Shown piece after piece: positions 48,194 to 58,778 of a DNA stretch of 64,000 nucleotides (the stretch's first letter is position 1; each line of letters opens with the position of its first letter). The notes below the pieces were generated by a model that ran no database searches, was not told the origin of the DNA, and worked only from the letters and a program-made list of their open reading frames with translations. The stretch lies in contig JBCFYV010011135.1 in NCBI GenBank assembly GCA_039000515.1, forward strand, positions 6,123,209-6,187,208, written 5' to 3'. This DNA is from Timema cristinae. Taxonomy: Eukaryota; Arthropoda; Insecta; Phasmatodea; Timematidae. Made by a program: the position numbers and the translations under genes.

Positions 48194-49037
48194 ATGGCCA
48201 CAGACACAGATATAAAGGGCCTTGTAGCAAAAAGGGGACAAATCAAGGCTAGAATCACAAGATTTAAAGCGTATTTTCAAACATTTGATATTCAACAAAG
48301 TTCATTAATTCAATTAAAATTGCGACTATCAAAATTAGATCAGTGTTGGTCAGAATTCGATTAATTGTAATCACAAATAGAATTGGTCGATGACAGTGAC
48401 CTACATTTAAATGAACGTGAACATTTTGAGAACACTTATTTTGATTTAATGGCATCAGTTGAAGAATTTATTCAAACACACTCCCATGATACCAGTTCAA
48501 CTACCACAACAAATTTACAAACAAATATGTCGGTTAAACTTCCAACTATAAATCTGCCTTCTTTTAGTGGAAGTTACGAAGATTGGTTACCATTTTTTGA
48601 AGTGTTTAATTCACTTATACACAACAATGAATCACTAACTGACATACAGAAATTTCACTATCTTCGCTCGTCTTTGAAGGGCGACGCAGCCTATGTCATT
48701 CATTCTCTTGAACTTACATCAGCCAACTACACAGTAGCATGGAATTTAGTACAAGAACGGTTCCAAAACAAGAAAATAATTGTTGAGAAACACGTCAAGG
48801 CTCTCTTTGACCTACCAAAGGTGGAGAGAGAATCGCCCACTTCTTTGAGACAATTATTATATTGTACTCTAAGGCACATCAGAGCTCTCAAGGCATTAAA
48901 TCAACCCACTAATAGCTGGGACACATTGGTGGTTCACTTACTTGGTTCCAAACTAGACACGACTACCTATCGTGAATGCCAATGCGTGGCATCATCAGAT
49001 CAGCTACCAACATTGTCTGACCTTACACTCTTTTTTT
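48194..49037 (+). pseudogene. BEL/Pao gag (DUF1759) with premature stops
   Basis: Starts at the ATG at 48194 (MATDTDIKGLVAKRGQIKAR). Two TAA codons at 48362 and 48368 interrupt it; the same frame then continues to about 49,030. The capsid-like DUF1759 block is clear (LPTINLPSFSGSYEDWLPFF, then KFHYLRSSLKGDAAYVIHSL and WDTLVVHLLGSKLD). A seven-T run at 49031-49037 shifts the frame, after which LQRRCQVLEAI continues in the next frame. In intact relatives this region forms the particle shell and is made as one gag-pol polyprotein. Confidence 0.88.
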
Positions 49038-49039
49038 AC

Positions 49040-49893
49040 AGCGTAGGTGTCAGGTACTTGAAGCTATTTTAACTAATTGTCTTCAAACCAGCAAACCACA
49101 AACAACAATGAATACATATAAGCCGTTCGTGAAGGCGAGTTCTGGCTCCAAACCATTTGGAAACACATGTTTAGTGTCACAGTATGCTGCATGTAATTTA
49201 TGCAATGCTCAACATCCATTGTTTCATTGTAAACAGTTTTTGAAAATGTCTATTGAAGATAGGTTCAAGCAGGTCAAAAAACTTAATTTATGTCTGAACT
49301 GCCTCAAGCCAGATCATAGAGTAGGTCAATGCAAGTCAGGTTCTTGCAAAATGTGTGACAAATCACACAATACTTTATTACACTTTTCTGAAAATGCAAC
49401 AATGGATAGAAAATCAATATCTCTCAACAATGAAACTAATCAATGCATTGACCCCAACTTGCAGTCACAATCATCAGTGACTATAACTCATTCTTCAGGC
49501 ACTGTCAAAAAACCAAGTCAAGTGCTTCTCTCCACCGCGTTGATTGACATTGTAGGTGCTAAGGGGACTTAAATTACTTGCAGAGCACTGTTGGACTCTG
49601 GATCTCAGTCAAACTTCATAACTGAGGCATTATGTCTACGATTGGGTCTTAAACGAATCAAGGCTTTTTTCACATGTTACGGGTATAAATGCGTCTACAA
49701 ATGAATCTACATATAACGTCATACATCCATCAAATCCAGATTCAATGCCTACAAATCGAATCTAGATTTCCTTGTTTTACCAAAAATTACAGAACAACTT
49801 CCAACCACACGTGTTGATCTTTCTTCTTGGACAATTCCATCAAAAATTACTTTAGCTGATCCTAAATTCTATGAGCCATGTAAAATCGATGTT
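49040..49893 (+). pseudogene. BEL/Pao zinc knuckles and aspartic protease
   Basis: Cysteine-rich stretch (CNLCNAQHPLFHC, then LCLNCLKPDHRVGQC and CKMCDKSHNTLLH) is followed by the DUF1758-type protease start ALLDSGSQSNFITEALCLRL with the catalytic DSG. A TAA at 49570 lies between them in the same frame. About 49,670 the frame shifts, and it shifts back by about 49,740. The end of the protease region (SSWTIPSKITLADP) is open again before LLGAEIFWD at 49,894. Confidence 0.85.
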
Positions 49894-51470
49894 TTGCTTG
49901 GAGCTGAGATCTTTTGGGATTTTATGTGCGTAGGTCAAGTTAAACCGTCCAACGAATCACCCATCTTACAAAAAACAAATCTAGGTTGGATTGTGGCAGG
50001 GAAGGTGTTTCGCGAATGTTCATCACCAGCAACATTTTGTCATTTTGTTTCTACACACAATATTGATTTACAACTTCAGAAGTTTTGGGAGATTGAAGAA
50101 TGTAATGCTACACACAACTACTCTGGTGATGACTTGAAATGCGAAAGACACTTTTCGGAAAACATATGTCGGACAGCAGAAGGAAGATACATTGTTAAAA
50201 TGCCATTTAAAGACAATTCAAGGGAATTGGGGGATTCAAAGGAGCTAGCTACAAAAAGATTTGATCAATTAGAGAAAAGGCTGGCTAGCAACCTGAAATA
50301 CATGAGCAATATTGTGCATTCATGCGTGAATACGAACTTCTTGGGCACATGGAACCATTGCAAGATCAAGACATTTGTTCACAATCAAGTGTGGGATATT
50401 AAATTCCACATCACCCAGTTTTTAAAACCTCGAGCACAACAACCAAGCTTCGCGTCGTATTCGACGCATCAGCAAAAACTAGTTTTGGATCATCGTTGAA
50501 TGATATTTTGATGGTTGGCCCAACTGTGCAAGATGATCTCTTTTCTATTATCATACGCTTCAGAACGCACAAATATGTGCTAACGGCAGACATTGAAAAA
50601 ATGTACCGCCAAATCAAAATGGATTCGTCGCAATTGAATTTACAGAAGATTATCTGGAGAGAGAATCCTAGAATGCCTCATCAAGTTTATCACTTGCTGA
50701 CAGTAACATACGGAACAGCTTGTGCACCATATTTAGCAACACGAACTTTGCAACAATTGTCACGAGACGAACAAGAACATTATCCCATGGCGTCAGAGGT
50801 GGTAAGGAAAGACTTCTACGTCGATGACCTCATGACAGGAGTGGACACCATTGAAGAACCTGTGACCCTTCAAAATCAGCTGATAGCACTTTTACAACGT
50901 GGCGGATTTCATTTAAGGAAATGGTGTGCTAATGAGGAAGAGCTGTTGGCCAAAATTCCTCCAGAAGATAAAGAAAGCAATCCGACTCTTCAAGTTGACC
51001 AAAATAGCACCATCAAGACATTGGGTCTGCTGTGGGATCCAAAGCATGACACTTTTCACTACTCAGTTAACAATGTGTCACAGAACGTAGTAAATCGAGT
51101 CACAAAACGAACAATTTTGTCGGTGACAGCTCATATTTTTGATCCATTAGGGTTGATCGGACCAGTCATCCTGAATGCCAAGATTATCCTTCAGGAATTA
51201 TGGCAGTTAAAATTAGGTTGGGATGAATCGGCCCCAATCAGTTTGCACTCAAGTTGGCAACAATGCCTTTTATCTCTCACAAGTCTCGATAAAATGCAAA
51301 TCAGAAGAAGAATTCTAGCAGGTGACACAACCGTCCAGTTGGAGATTCACGGTTTTTCAGATGCATCGGAGTCTGCTTATGGCGCATGTTTGTATTTAAG
51401 AAGCACAGACTCAAGAGGTTGCGGTACAGTCAACCTCATTTGTTCTAAGTCCCGTGTAGCTCACTCATAA
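49894..51470 (+). pseudogene. BEL/Pao reverse transcriptase, A17 region and RNase H start
   Basis: LLGAEIFWDF and LQKTNLGWIVAGKV lead into RT. Around 50,290-50,330 the frame shifts, and a TAA at 50400 interrupts the new frame. From 50403 the frame is open for more than 1 kb: KYVLTADIEKMYRQIKMD, the catalytic block KDFYVDDLMTG, HLRKWCANEEELL, then the peptidase A17-type block TAHIFDPLGLIGPVILNAKI and the RNase H start GFSDASESAYGACLYLR with its first Asp. The RT core looks intact in sequence but lacks an uninterrupted upstream frame. The frame is lost again at about 51,455-51,470. Confidence 0.9.
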
Positions 51471-51478
51471 AATAATCG

Positions 51479-52261
51479 TTGCCAAGACTAGAATTATGTG
51501 GAGCATTACTATTGGCAGAACTTACCCATCGTACCCTATTAGCCCTTAAAAAAAACATCACCAAATGTTTCTACAGGACAGATTAAACTATTGTGTTAGC
51601 ATGGTTGGCATCACCATCATCAAATTGGAATACATTCGTGGCAAACAGAGTTGCCAAAATTCAAGAAATCAATGAAATTGAAAATTGGCGACATGTTAAA
51701 ACGAATGAAAACCCTGCTGACCTTGTGTCTAGAGGTGTGTCCGCTGATCAGTTAGTTCACTCGAGTTTATGGTGGCATGGTCCAGATTGGCTAATCCAGG
51801 ACTCTAGCTTATGGATGAAACCTATTTTCTCTCTGGAAGTTCCAAATGAAGAGGTGCTAGAGAGGAGGAAGAATAACACCACGCTGGTCAGCATAGTTCC
51901 AGACTGTGCGTTAATTGATAAATTCTCATCGCTTAACACACTTGTACACATAGTTTCATACTGCTTAAGATTCATTTACAACACCAGACATACTAACGAA
52001 TTACGTCGAAGGGGATCACTTACAGTGAATGAAACCAAGCTAGCACTAACAACCATAATTAAAATTGTGCAACATCAAGGGTTCCAGAAAGAACTTTCGG
52101 ATCTAAGATCACATCATCAAGTTAATCAAAAGAGCAAACTTCATTCCCTGAACCCTTTTCTAGACAACAATGGAATCATCAGGGTGGCGGACGTTTACAA
52201 AAATCCAACCTCACACCAGATCAGAAGCATCCAATTGTGCTACCTCAGGGACACAAACTGA
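51479..52261 (+). pseudogene. BEL/Pao RNase H end and linker
   Basis: The frame from 51479 reads LPRLELCGALLLAELTHR, the BEL RNase H block. A TAA at 51584 interrupts it, followed in frame by TIVLAWL, VANRVAKIQEINEIENWRHV and ENPADLVSRGVSADQL, then WWHGPDWL. All are standard for this family. A TGA at 52259 and a frame change lead to the integrase. Confidence 0.88.
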
Positions 52262-53399
52262 CATAATTAATAGCCAGTAACGAACACTTGAAACAACTTC
52301 ATGCTGGCCACAAGCAATGCTCAGTGCGCTAAGACAAGTGTATTGGCCACTGAATGGTAGAAACTTATGCAGGAAGATTGTGCACAATTGTATTAAATGT
52401 TTCAAGGCCAAGCCCAAAGGCGTACAACAAATGATGGGAGAACTTCCCAAGAGCAGAATAAAATCTTCTCGTCCATTTCTGCATACAGGAATTGATTATG
52501 GTGGTCCAATACCAATACTACAAGGAAGAAGAAGAAGAGGAGCGAAGAAAATAAAGAGTTACATAGCTCTTTTCGTATGCTTCGCTACCAAGGCTATTCA
52601 CCTTGAACTGGTGAGTGATATAACTACAGAATCATTCTTAGCAGCCTTGCGAAGATTCATGGCACGGCGAGGCAAATGTCTTCATATTTATTCTGATAAC
52701 GCTACCAATTTTGTCGGAGCAAACAATGAACTTCTGGAACTTCTCAATCTACTTACTTCTGATGACCATCAAACGTAAGTGACATCCACTCTAGCCAAAG
52801 ACAACATTGAATGGCACTTTATACCTCCAAGAGCACCCCATTTCGGTGGTTTATGGGAATCAGGAATTAGGCTTGTCAAATATCATCTGAACAGAATTTT
52901 GGGAAATGCCACGCTTACATATGAGGAACTAAACACGATTTTAACACAAGTAGAAGCGTGTCTAAACTCCCGTCCTTTAACGCCTCTGTCCAGTGATCCT
53001 TCTGACCTTTCTGTTCTTATCCCCGCTCATTTTTTGATAGGAGACTCACTAGTGACCACTCCAGATCCAAGCCTGGCATCACTTCAGATGAATCGACTAT
53101 CACGCTGGCAGCATGCGCAAAAACTTTCTCAGCATTTTTGGGCCAGGTGGTCCAAAGAGTACTTAGCCGAACTCCAGCAGCGGAAGAAATGGAGAACACA
53201 TGGCCATAAAATTCAATTGGGAACATTGGTTCTCATTTGTGAGGACAATTCTCCTCCGCTCAGTTGGAAACTGGGTCGAGTACTGGAATTACATCCTGGC
53301 ACAGATGGAATAGTTCGTGTGGTCACTCTCAAGACCGCAGGTGGCTCGCTGAAGAGAGCCATCACAAAACTATGTCCACTTCCAATGGAAGAAAACTAA
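52262..53399 (+). pseudogene. BEL/Pao integrase and DUF5641 C-terminus
   Basis: The HHCC zinc site is spread over a frame change (HLKQLHAGHKQC, then VHNCIKCFKAKP). The integrase core has its three acids visible: D in LHTGIDYGGPI, D in IYSDNATNF and E in HFGGLWESGIRLVK. A TAA at 52776 lies between the second and third acids in an otherwise continuous frame (52317-53399). The C-terminal DUF5641 region (LSRWQHAQKLSQHFWARWSK, then WKLGRVLELHPGTDGIVRVV) ends at 53399. In intact relatives this enzyme inserts the cDNA; here it is broken. Confidence 0.9.
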
Positions 53400-53565
53400 G
53401 CATAGATGTGTACAGACTTGTGTGTTATAGTATTCTGTTTGTATGCAATAGTGATGTACTTTTATTTATTGTGAACCAACTGTTGCTTAACTCATTTCAC
53501 TTGCTTAGTTTATATCTTAATTATTTTTATGTTTCATTGAAAGTATATTTTCAAGGTGGGCGGAA

Positions 53566-53787
53566 TGTTTGGTCATACTACTAGGTACATTTTATAAAGA
53601 GAAAGGAATGTTTACAATTGTTTCATGCTCTATGGTTAGCAGCAGTACTTTTATTGTTTTCTTTTGTTAGATCATTGTTGTTGGTATTTTCGTGTTGGAT
53701 ATAACTGTATTGTAATGGTTGTAAATCTAAATTTGTACATTATGAGAAAATATATTAGTTGTAATGGTCAACATCATTACAACAACA
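53566..53787 (+). repeat. BEL/Pao 3' LTR
   Basis: 222 bp; follows the purine tract directly and is followed by the CCAAG duplication. Confidence 0.93.
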
Positions 53788-53938
53788 CCAAGATAAATTA
53801 AATTATGTATATTCTTGTTTTATATTTTGTTATATCAATTATCACAAATGTATGCTAAGTGAAATTATTTGTAGCTTTTTGAATAATTAGATTAATGTAT
53901 TTTATACTACAAGCTAAATGATAGCTTTTATCCATATA

Positions 53939-54226
53939 TTATTATTATTATTATTATTAGCACCGCGTCTTATTACCCATTCGGGCTATACGCACTTACG
54001 CTAATGTGTAAATGGTTGGGTGATTGTGAGATGAAATGAAGGACCTACAGTTTAACGTGGAATCCGAACCACGGTGGAGGCCTGGCATTCCCCACATTCA
54101 CAAGATGTCTTGTCAGAGGTGGAGGAAGGGTTTGGTAATCAGATAAATCTTTGCCGGGACCGGGGATTGAACCCCGGATGCCAGCACAGAAGTCTGACAC
54201 CTTACCCCTAGACCACCAGGTCACCA
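53939..54226 (-). mobile_element. tRNA-derived SINE with 12-bp target duplication
   Basis: Flanked by TTTATCCATATA (53927-53938 and 54227-54238). On the minus strand, in order: head GGTGACCTGGTGGTCTAGGG, B box GGTTCAATCCCCGG, a body containing CGTGGTTCGGATTCCACG, then the shared 3' tail (TATAGCCCGAATGGGTAATA, then AGACGCGGTGC) and (TAA)n. Near-identical to 60782-61068, so this subfamily was active fairly recently. Confidence 0.9.
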
Positions 54227-54238
54227 TTTATCCATATA

Positions 54239-55195
54239 ATAATTACTGTAGTTTAATTCCCGTTTTGGTACCCTGATCAATGTTATGTCAACAAAAACTC
54301 TTCACACTAGACTTACACCAGAGATATGTGAGAAGGAAACTTTTATATTTTTGAAAAAACTAGTAAAACATTTCCCCTTAATTTTTTCAGAAAAATATTC
54401 ACCTACGTTTTTAAGTAAAAAAATATCAGATATTAAACCATAACAAATACAATCAAGATAACCCAAGTAAAATCCATCCTAATAACGTCAACACCAGTGA
54501 CAATATGAAAAGTTGTACAACAATGCACAAAGAGCTAGTCCAATACTCTTATCACAGCGCTTGGTGGTTGAATGTGTAACTAACGCCAGGGTCTGCTACT
54601 GACCAAATATTTTAATACTTGAATATTATTATCAAAGTATTAACGAAAACCACGCCTTCACTTTGGATAATTTATCTGAATAGTTTAACGCATAATTTTC
54701 CTCTCTAATTGCTATTCATTTTGTATTTATTAAGCGCGAATAGCCTCTTCTCCCCCTATCCCTTTCTTTCCCCTTCACCATCCCACCACAACGTATATAT
54801 GTTTAGGGTAGTGTACTAAATTTGGATAGTGATGAGATTATCTGGGAGATGTCAGCATTATCCAAGTGCAGTGGATATAGTCAGAGATTTAAAGTAATTT
54901 AAAGCAGTCTATCACTTTTTTGACCTTATCCGGATAAATTCGACACTATCCAACAATACTTGGATAAAGTTAATAAAATATTTGTAAAATTAAGCACTTT
55001 TCCCACCTACTATATTTTGGAACGTTATTTCTATATGGGACTTGAAATTGAATCATGGCAGTGCACTAACATTCGAAATGTCTCATTTTGATGATACCCT
55101 AAACAAACCCATCTTAACCTAACCTGATTGAAATTAATCAAACTTAGACCAATCTCACTTAACCTAACCTAACATAGCCTATCCAGTCCAGGAGG
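54239..55195. other. Unassigned; small inverted repeat and TTAGG-like runs
   Basis: An imperfect inverted repeat (TTTGGATAGTGATGAG near 54,820 against GTTGGATAGTGTCGAA on the minus strand near 54,950) could be a small foldback. AACCTAACCT-type runs occur at 55,117-55,180. Confidence 0.5.
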
Positions 55196-55199
55196 GAAA

Positions 55200-55290
55200 A
55201 ATAACCCTTAGCCTGAGACGGTCAGTGGATATCTCAGTGGTGTGCTAAGCCAAAGGTCCCAGCTTCAATTCCCACTTTCAGTTGTCATTT
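55200..55290 (+). repeat. tRNA-derived SINE (second family)
   Basis: Degenerate A box (TGGATATCTCAGTGG), GTGCTAAGCCAAAGGTCC, B-box-like AGCTTCAATTCCC, then TTGTCATTTTTT. Same family as 6545-6645. Confidence 0.55.
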
Positions 55291-57379
55291 TTTAAATTAT
55301 TCGAATATGATACAGCAACGGCTGATATCTGTAGTTGTAAACTTTCATTCCCTTAGCTTCGTTTTTCTTGTATACTTAATTGTATGGCGTCGCTTTCCTC
55401 CATGTTTGAAATGTAGGTAAAAGAGGCTTTTCAGTATATGGCTATACTTGGATCTAATATCAACTCTTAACTGTTAAAGCACTTGAAACGGGATTTTAAA
55501 CATTTTATCTTATCACTAGCCAAGTAACTTTAATTTCTATTGGTTTGAAAAATATATTTTAATAAACGTCCAAAATGCTATGGACTTATAAACAAAATTT
55601 AAACCACATTCTCCTTAAAAATTCAATTACTAAACTTTACTTTTAAATAATCCAGCCAGTATCATAAATGTACGACTGTAAAAACATTGCGGAGACCACA
55701 ACATTTTTACTGCAAGTTTTTGTTGGCACTCAAAGCCTCTGGGAACTTTTTAACACATGTACGAATATTCCCATCACATGTGGTGGGAAGGGTTTAGGAG
55801 GGGGAGGGGTCAAGAACAGACTTAACAACCTTGCTCCCCCCTTTCCCCCTTATACTACTTTATAAAACCACATTTCTGAGGGTAATAGGATTATTTTAAT
55901 AAAGGAAGAATCTTTTGGTTTTTGAAAAATAAAGCTTTCCCCCTCCCAGTTCATATATATACCTTTATTGGCTTGGTGGAGGATCCATTAATTTGGGGGG
56001 GTGTGGGATGAGAATATAGTTAGTGTTATTGCAATGTTTTTACCACAAAACTTTTTCTTGTAGAAACAAATCCAATATTGATCCAGTAGAATCATAGATT
56101 TTAATAGTCTTAAATGATATCAACAGTTGATGAATATCTGTCTTGAGCATAGTGGCAATGGACGAAAAACATTTAAATGAGGAGAAAATGTTATTAAATT
56201 CCAGGACAGCCTTGACAGATATTCAACCATTGTTGATATAATCACGTAAAGAAAATAAACACATCTCTACTGAAGAACTTGAAATTTTTGGCCAAAATAT
56301 GTTAAAACCTACACAAATATTCATATAAAATCAATAAGATTCGGAAGTAGATGGGAGAATATTGAAGACATAGGGGGATATTATTTCTGCTGCCCCTATT
56401 TTTATTATTTACTGGCAGCAATAATTCTGCTCTATAAGAGTTTTGTTTAAAATGTCTTTTGGTTTGAAAGTGACATTTATTCTATTTTATTATTCACGTT
56501 ACTTAGCGAGAATTCAGTTTATACTGTATAAAACTTAAATAACATACTAGTTTAACTATTTAAATAATTATATATACATCCAAACGTTAGTATTTATATA
56601 TTTTACATGCTTAAAATCACCATCTCCAACACAGATTACTACTTACGCTAAATTTGGCTCAACAATTTTAACGCTCATCCAGAATTAGTGGCCAAGATAG
56701 GAACTAGCCAATGCCCCACGTACCTATTTCAAACCTTGCGGGGAATGAGCGTGTTTATTAAATAAAAAGAGGTTGGGTTTCCTTTATGGAATGTAAGGGT
56801 CTGGTATTGTTGTGGAGAAAGAGAGTTTTTTTCTAAATGGGACTTACTTTGGCATCGTTTAATAAAACAGAAAATAAAGTCTACGGCGTTATATTATAAG
56901 TGAAGACATAAAATTAAACCACAAATATTTTAAAAGTGAGACTAAAGCCAGGTAACCATTTTGATGTATGAATCTCGACTGAATAACTACTATAATGACG
57001 AAGGTATTAATTCTATTTTTGTTTAGTGAATACTTTTTCAAAGTGCATACAAATATTCTGAATTGAAACTATAAAAACTCAAATCCTATAATAATATCAA
57101 TCATATTCGTAGTAAGGTTCCCCCAACTCCCAGTTATAGACTCAGTTATCAAACAATTTTTCGTGAAATATTTAAATATACATTCAGTATATCCGTTAGT
57201 TATAATCAAAATAGTTTTGTTGGAAGAGACAGGAAAGCTTTGAGCGTCACATACATAAGTGTAGATAATCCAAGTTTGTGATCGTGAAAAAAATTATCTT
57301 CAGATTATGAGGAATTTTTAAGTTTTATCTGAAAACAAACCAACCCCAATATAATACATTTTACAATTAGGTATGTTTC
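55291..57379. other. Unassigned AT-rich sequence
   Basis: No recognised gene or element. Confidence 0.5.
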
Positions 57380-57953
57380 CATGACTGTCTGTCTGTCTGT
57401 CTGAACGTGGCCACGGATCCAAAGCAATTAATGAATTTTGTTCAAACTTGATATTCAGATTTTATAGGGCTATATCATTAATGGATAATTGAAAAAAGAA
57501 TATTTTTTGTAAATGGCTCAAACGATGACTGATTTTTCAAAAGCTTGAAATATTTTACACATGGCTTTTACGATTTGGTTCCAAATTGTTATCTCTGGAG
57601 TGCTTGACATTATAAATAAAAATGTATACTTATTTTCGGGATAGAAAATCATTTATGGGTAGTTTAGTGATGGCTGATTTTTCAAAAACTTGAAATATTT
57701 AACAAGTAGATTTAAAGATTTGGTTACAAATCGGTATCTTGGTAGAGTATGGAAATATAGAATATTATTGTGTTTGGGGTCAGATTTCATTTTTAAGTAG
57801 TTCACTGATAACTGATTTTAAAACTTGAATTATTTTTTAAATGGCTTTAATGATTTGGTTCCAAGTAGGTATCTTAGGAGTGTTTGAAACGACAAATAAT
57901 ACTGTTTTGTTGTTTTAAGGGTAAAAAATCATTTACGGGTAGCTTACTTATGA
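57380..57953. repeat. Satellite-like array, about 165-bp unit (left part)
   Basis: Begins with a (TGTC)n run. At least three divergent units follow, each with TTTTTCAAAAACTTGAAATA, then GATTTGGTTCCAAAT, GTTTGACA and AAAATCATTT-CGGGTAG. The array is cut at about 57,953 by a LINE and resumes at about 63,234. Confidence 0.75.
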
Positions 57954-58269
57954 CGTGTCCTGGTGGGTTGGTACATCGTCTTACCTCCTATTGGTAGTGA
58001 TACGGGCAACATCATATTGGCCTAAAGACAGACTCTATAGTAGGAATACTGGTTTTAAGGAATAGTGTTCAGGGTAACACTGAGCAACAGTTGTACTTGT
58101 GGTACAGTGGTTAAAATGTGCCAACACCAATCCGTATAGCATTATTACCGTGAGCAGCTAGTACTGTCATATGTGTGGGTACGTTCAAAGCTAGTAGACT
58201 GGTCTACTCTAAACTGGTTACTAAAATAATCTGTACAATATTAGCATATAATGGGCAGCTGAGGTTAAA

Positions 58270-58778
58270 ATTGAAGGGCCCATCCGTTGAAAAGCTTGCA
58301 ATAACATGGACTATTGGAACGTGGAATGTGAGAGGAGTGTTTGGTAAAGAGAATTAATTTTTAGAGGAAAGGATTAGAAAAATATTTTATATTCTGTGTA
58401 TGTGTGAAATCAAGCGGGAAGGGAAAGAGGTTTAGAGGACGAGGTATGGAAGCCTGGCAATGTGGTCAGGTGTGTATGAATAAGGGGAGGTCAAGAATAG
58501 GTTTAATACTAAGCCCAACAGATAAGTTATTGCGAGAAGGTATTAGTTGGTGTCTTACACATTTCTATTGGAAGGTACATTTTAAAATAGGCATTCTATA
58601 ATTATGTTGGTTTTACTGGTTATGCTCCAGTGGAGGGTGAGGACAAGAATGTAAAATTTAGTTTTGTAACGAGCTCAATAAAGTCTTGAATTAATGCAAG
58701 CATTATCTTGTAAGTATACATGAATGGATGGGAAGGTACCCAAAGAGAGAATGCGGAGAGAAAGTTAGGAAGGTATGG
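58270..58778 (+). pseudogene. LINE endonuclease, N-terminal part
   Basis: WTIGTWNVRGVFGKEN is the standard start of a LINE AP endonuclease. Weak continuation follows (MCEIKREGKEV; VLLVMLQWRV in shifted frames). The last readable part, WEGTQRENAERKLGRYG, runs into the insertion point at 58,775-58,779. Stops and shifts are present. Confidence 0.75.

Larger units (their letters stand above)
47666..53787 (+). mobile_element. BEL/Pao LTR retrotransposon with both LTRs
   Basis: A 6,122-bp element bounded by 222-bp LTRs (47666-47887 and 53566-53787), starting TGTTTGG and ending ACAACA. It is flanked by CCAAG on both sides (47661-47665 and 53788-53792), a 5-bp target duplication. A purine-rich GGTGGGCGGAA precedes the 3' LTR. 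No clear TGG primer site follows the 5' LTR. The order gag, protease, RT, RNase H, integrase, DUF5641 is that of BEL/Pao. The LTRs differ at five sites by eye (about 98% identical), so insertion is fairly recent, yet the coding region has at least six in-frame stops and several frameshifts. No envelope-like ORF. Confidence 0.95.

Noticed and set aside
53264..53584. 106-codon ORF at the end of the BEL element, as a possible envelope
   Set aside because: It overlaps the DUF5641 coding end in another frame, then runs through the 3' untranslated region into the LTR. No signal peptide or glycoprotein features.
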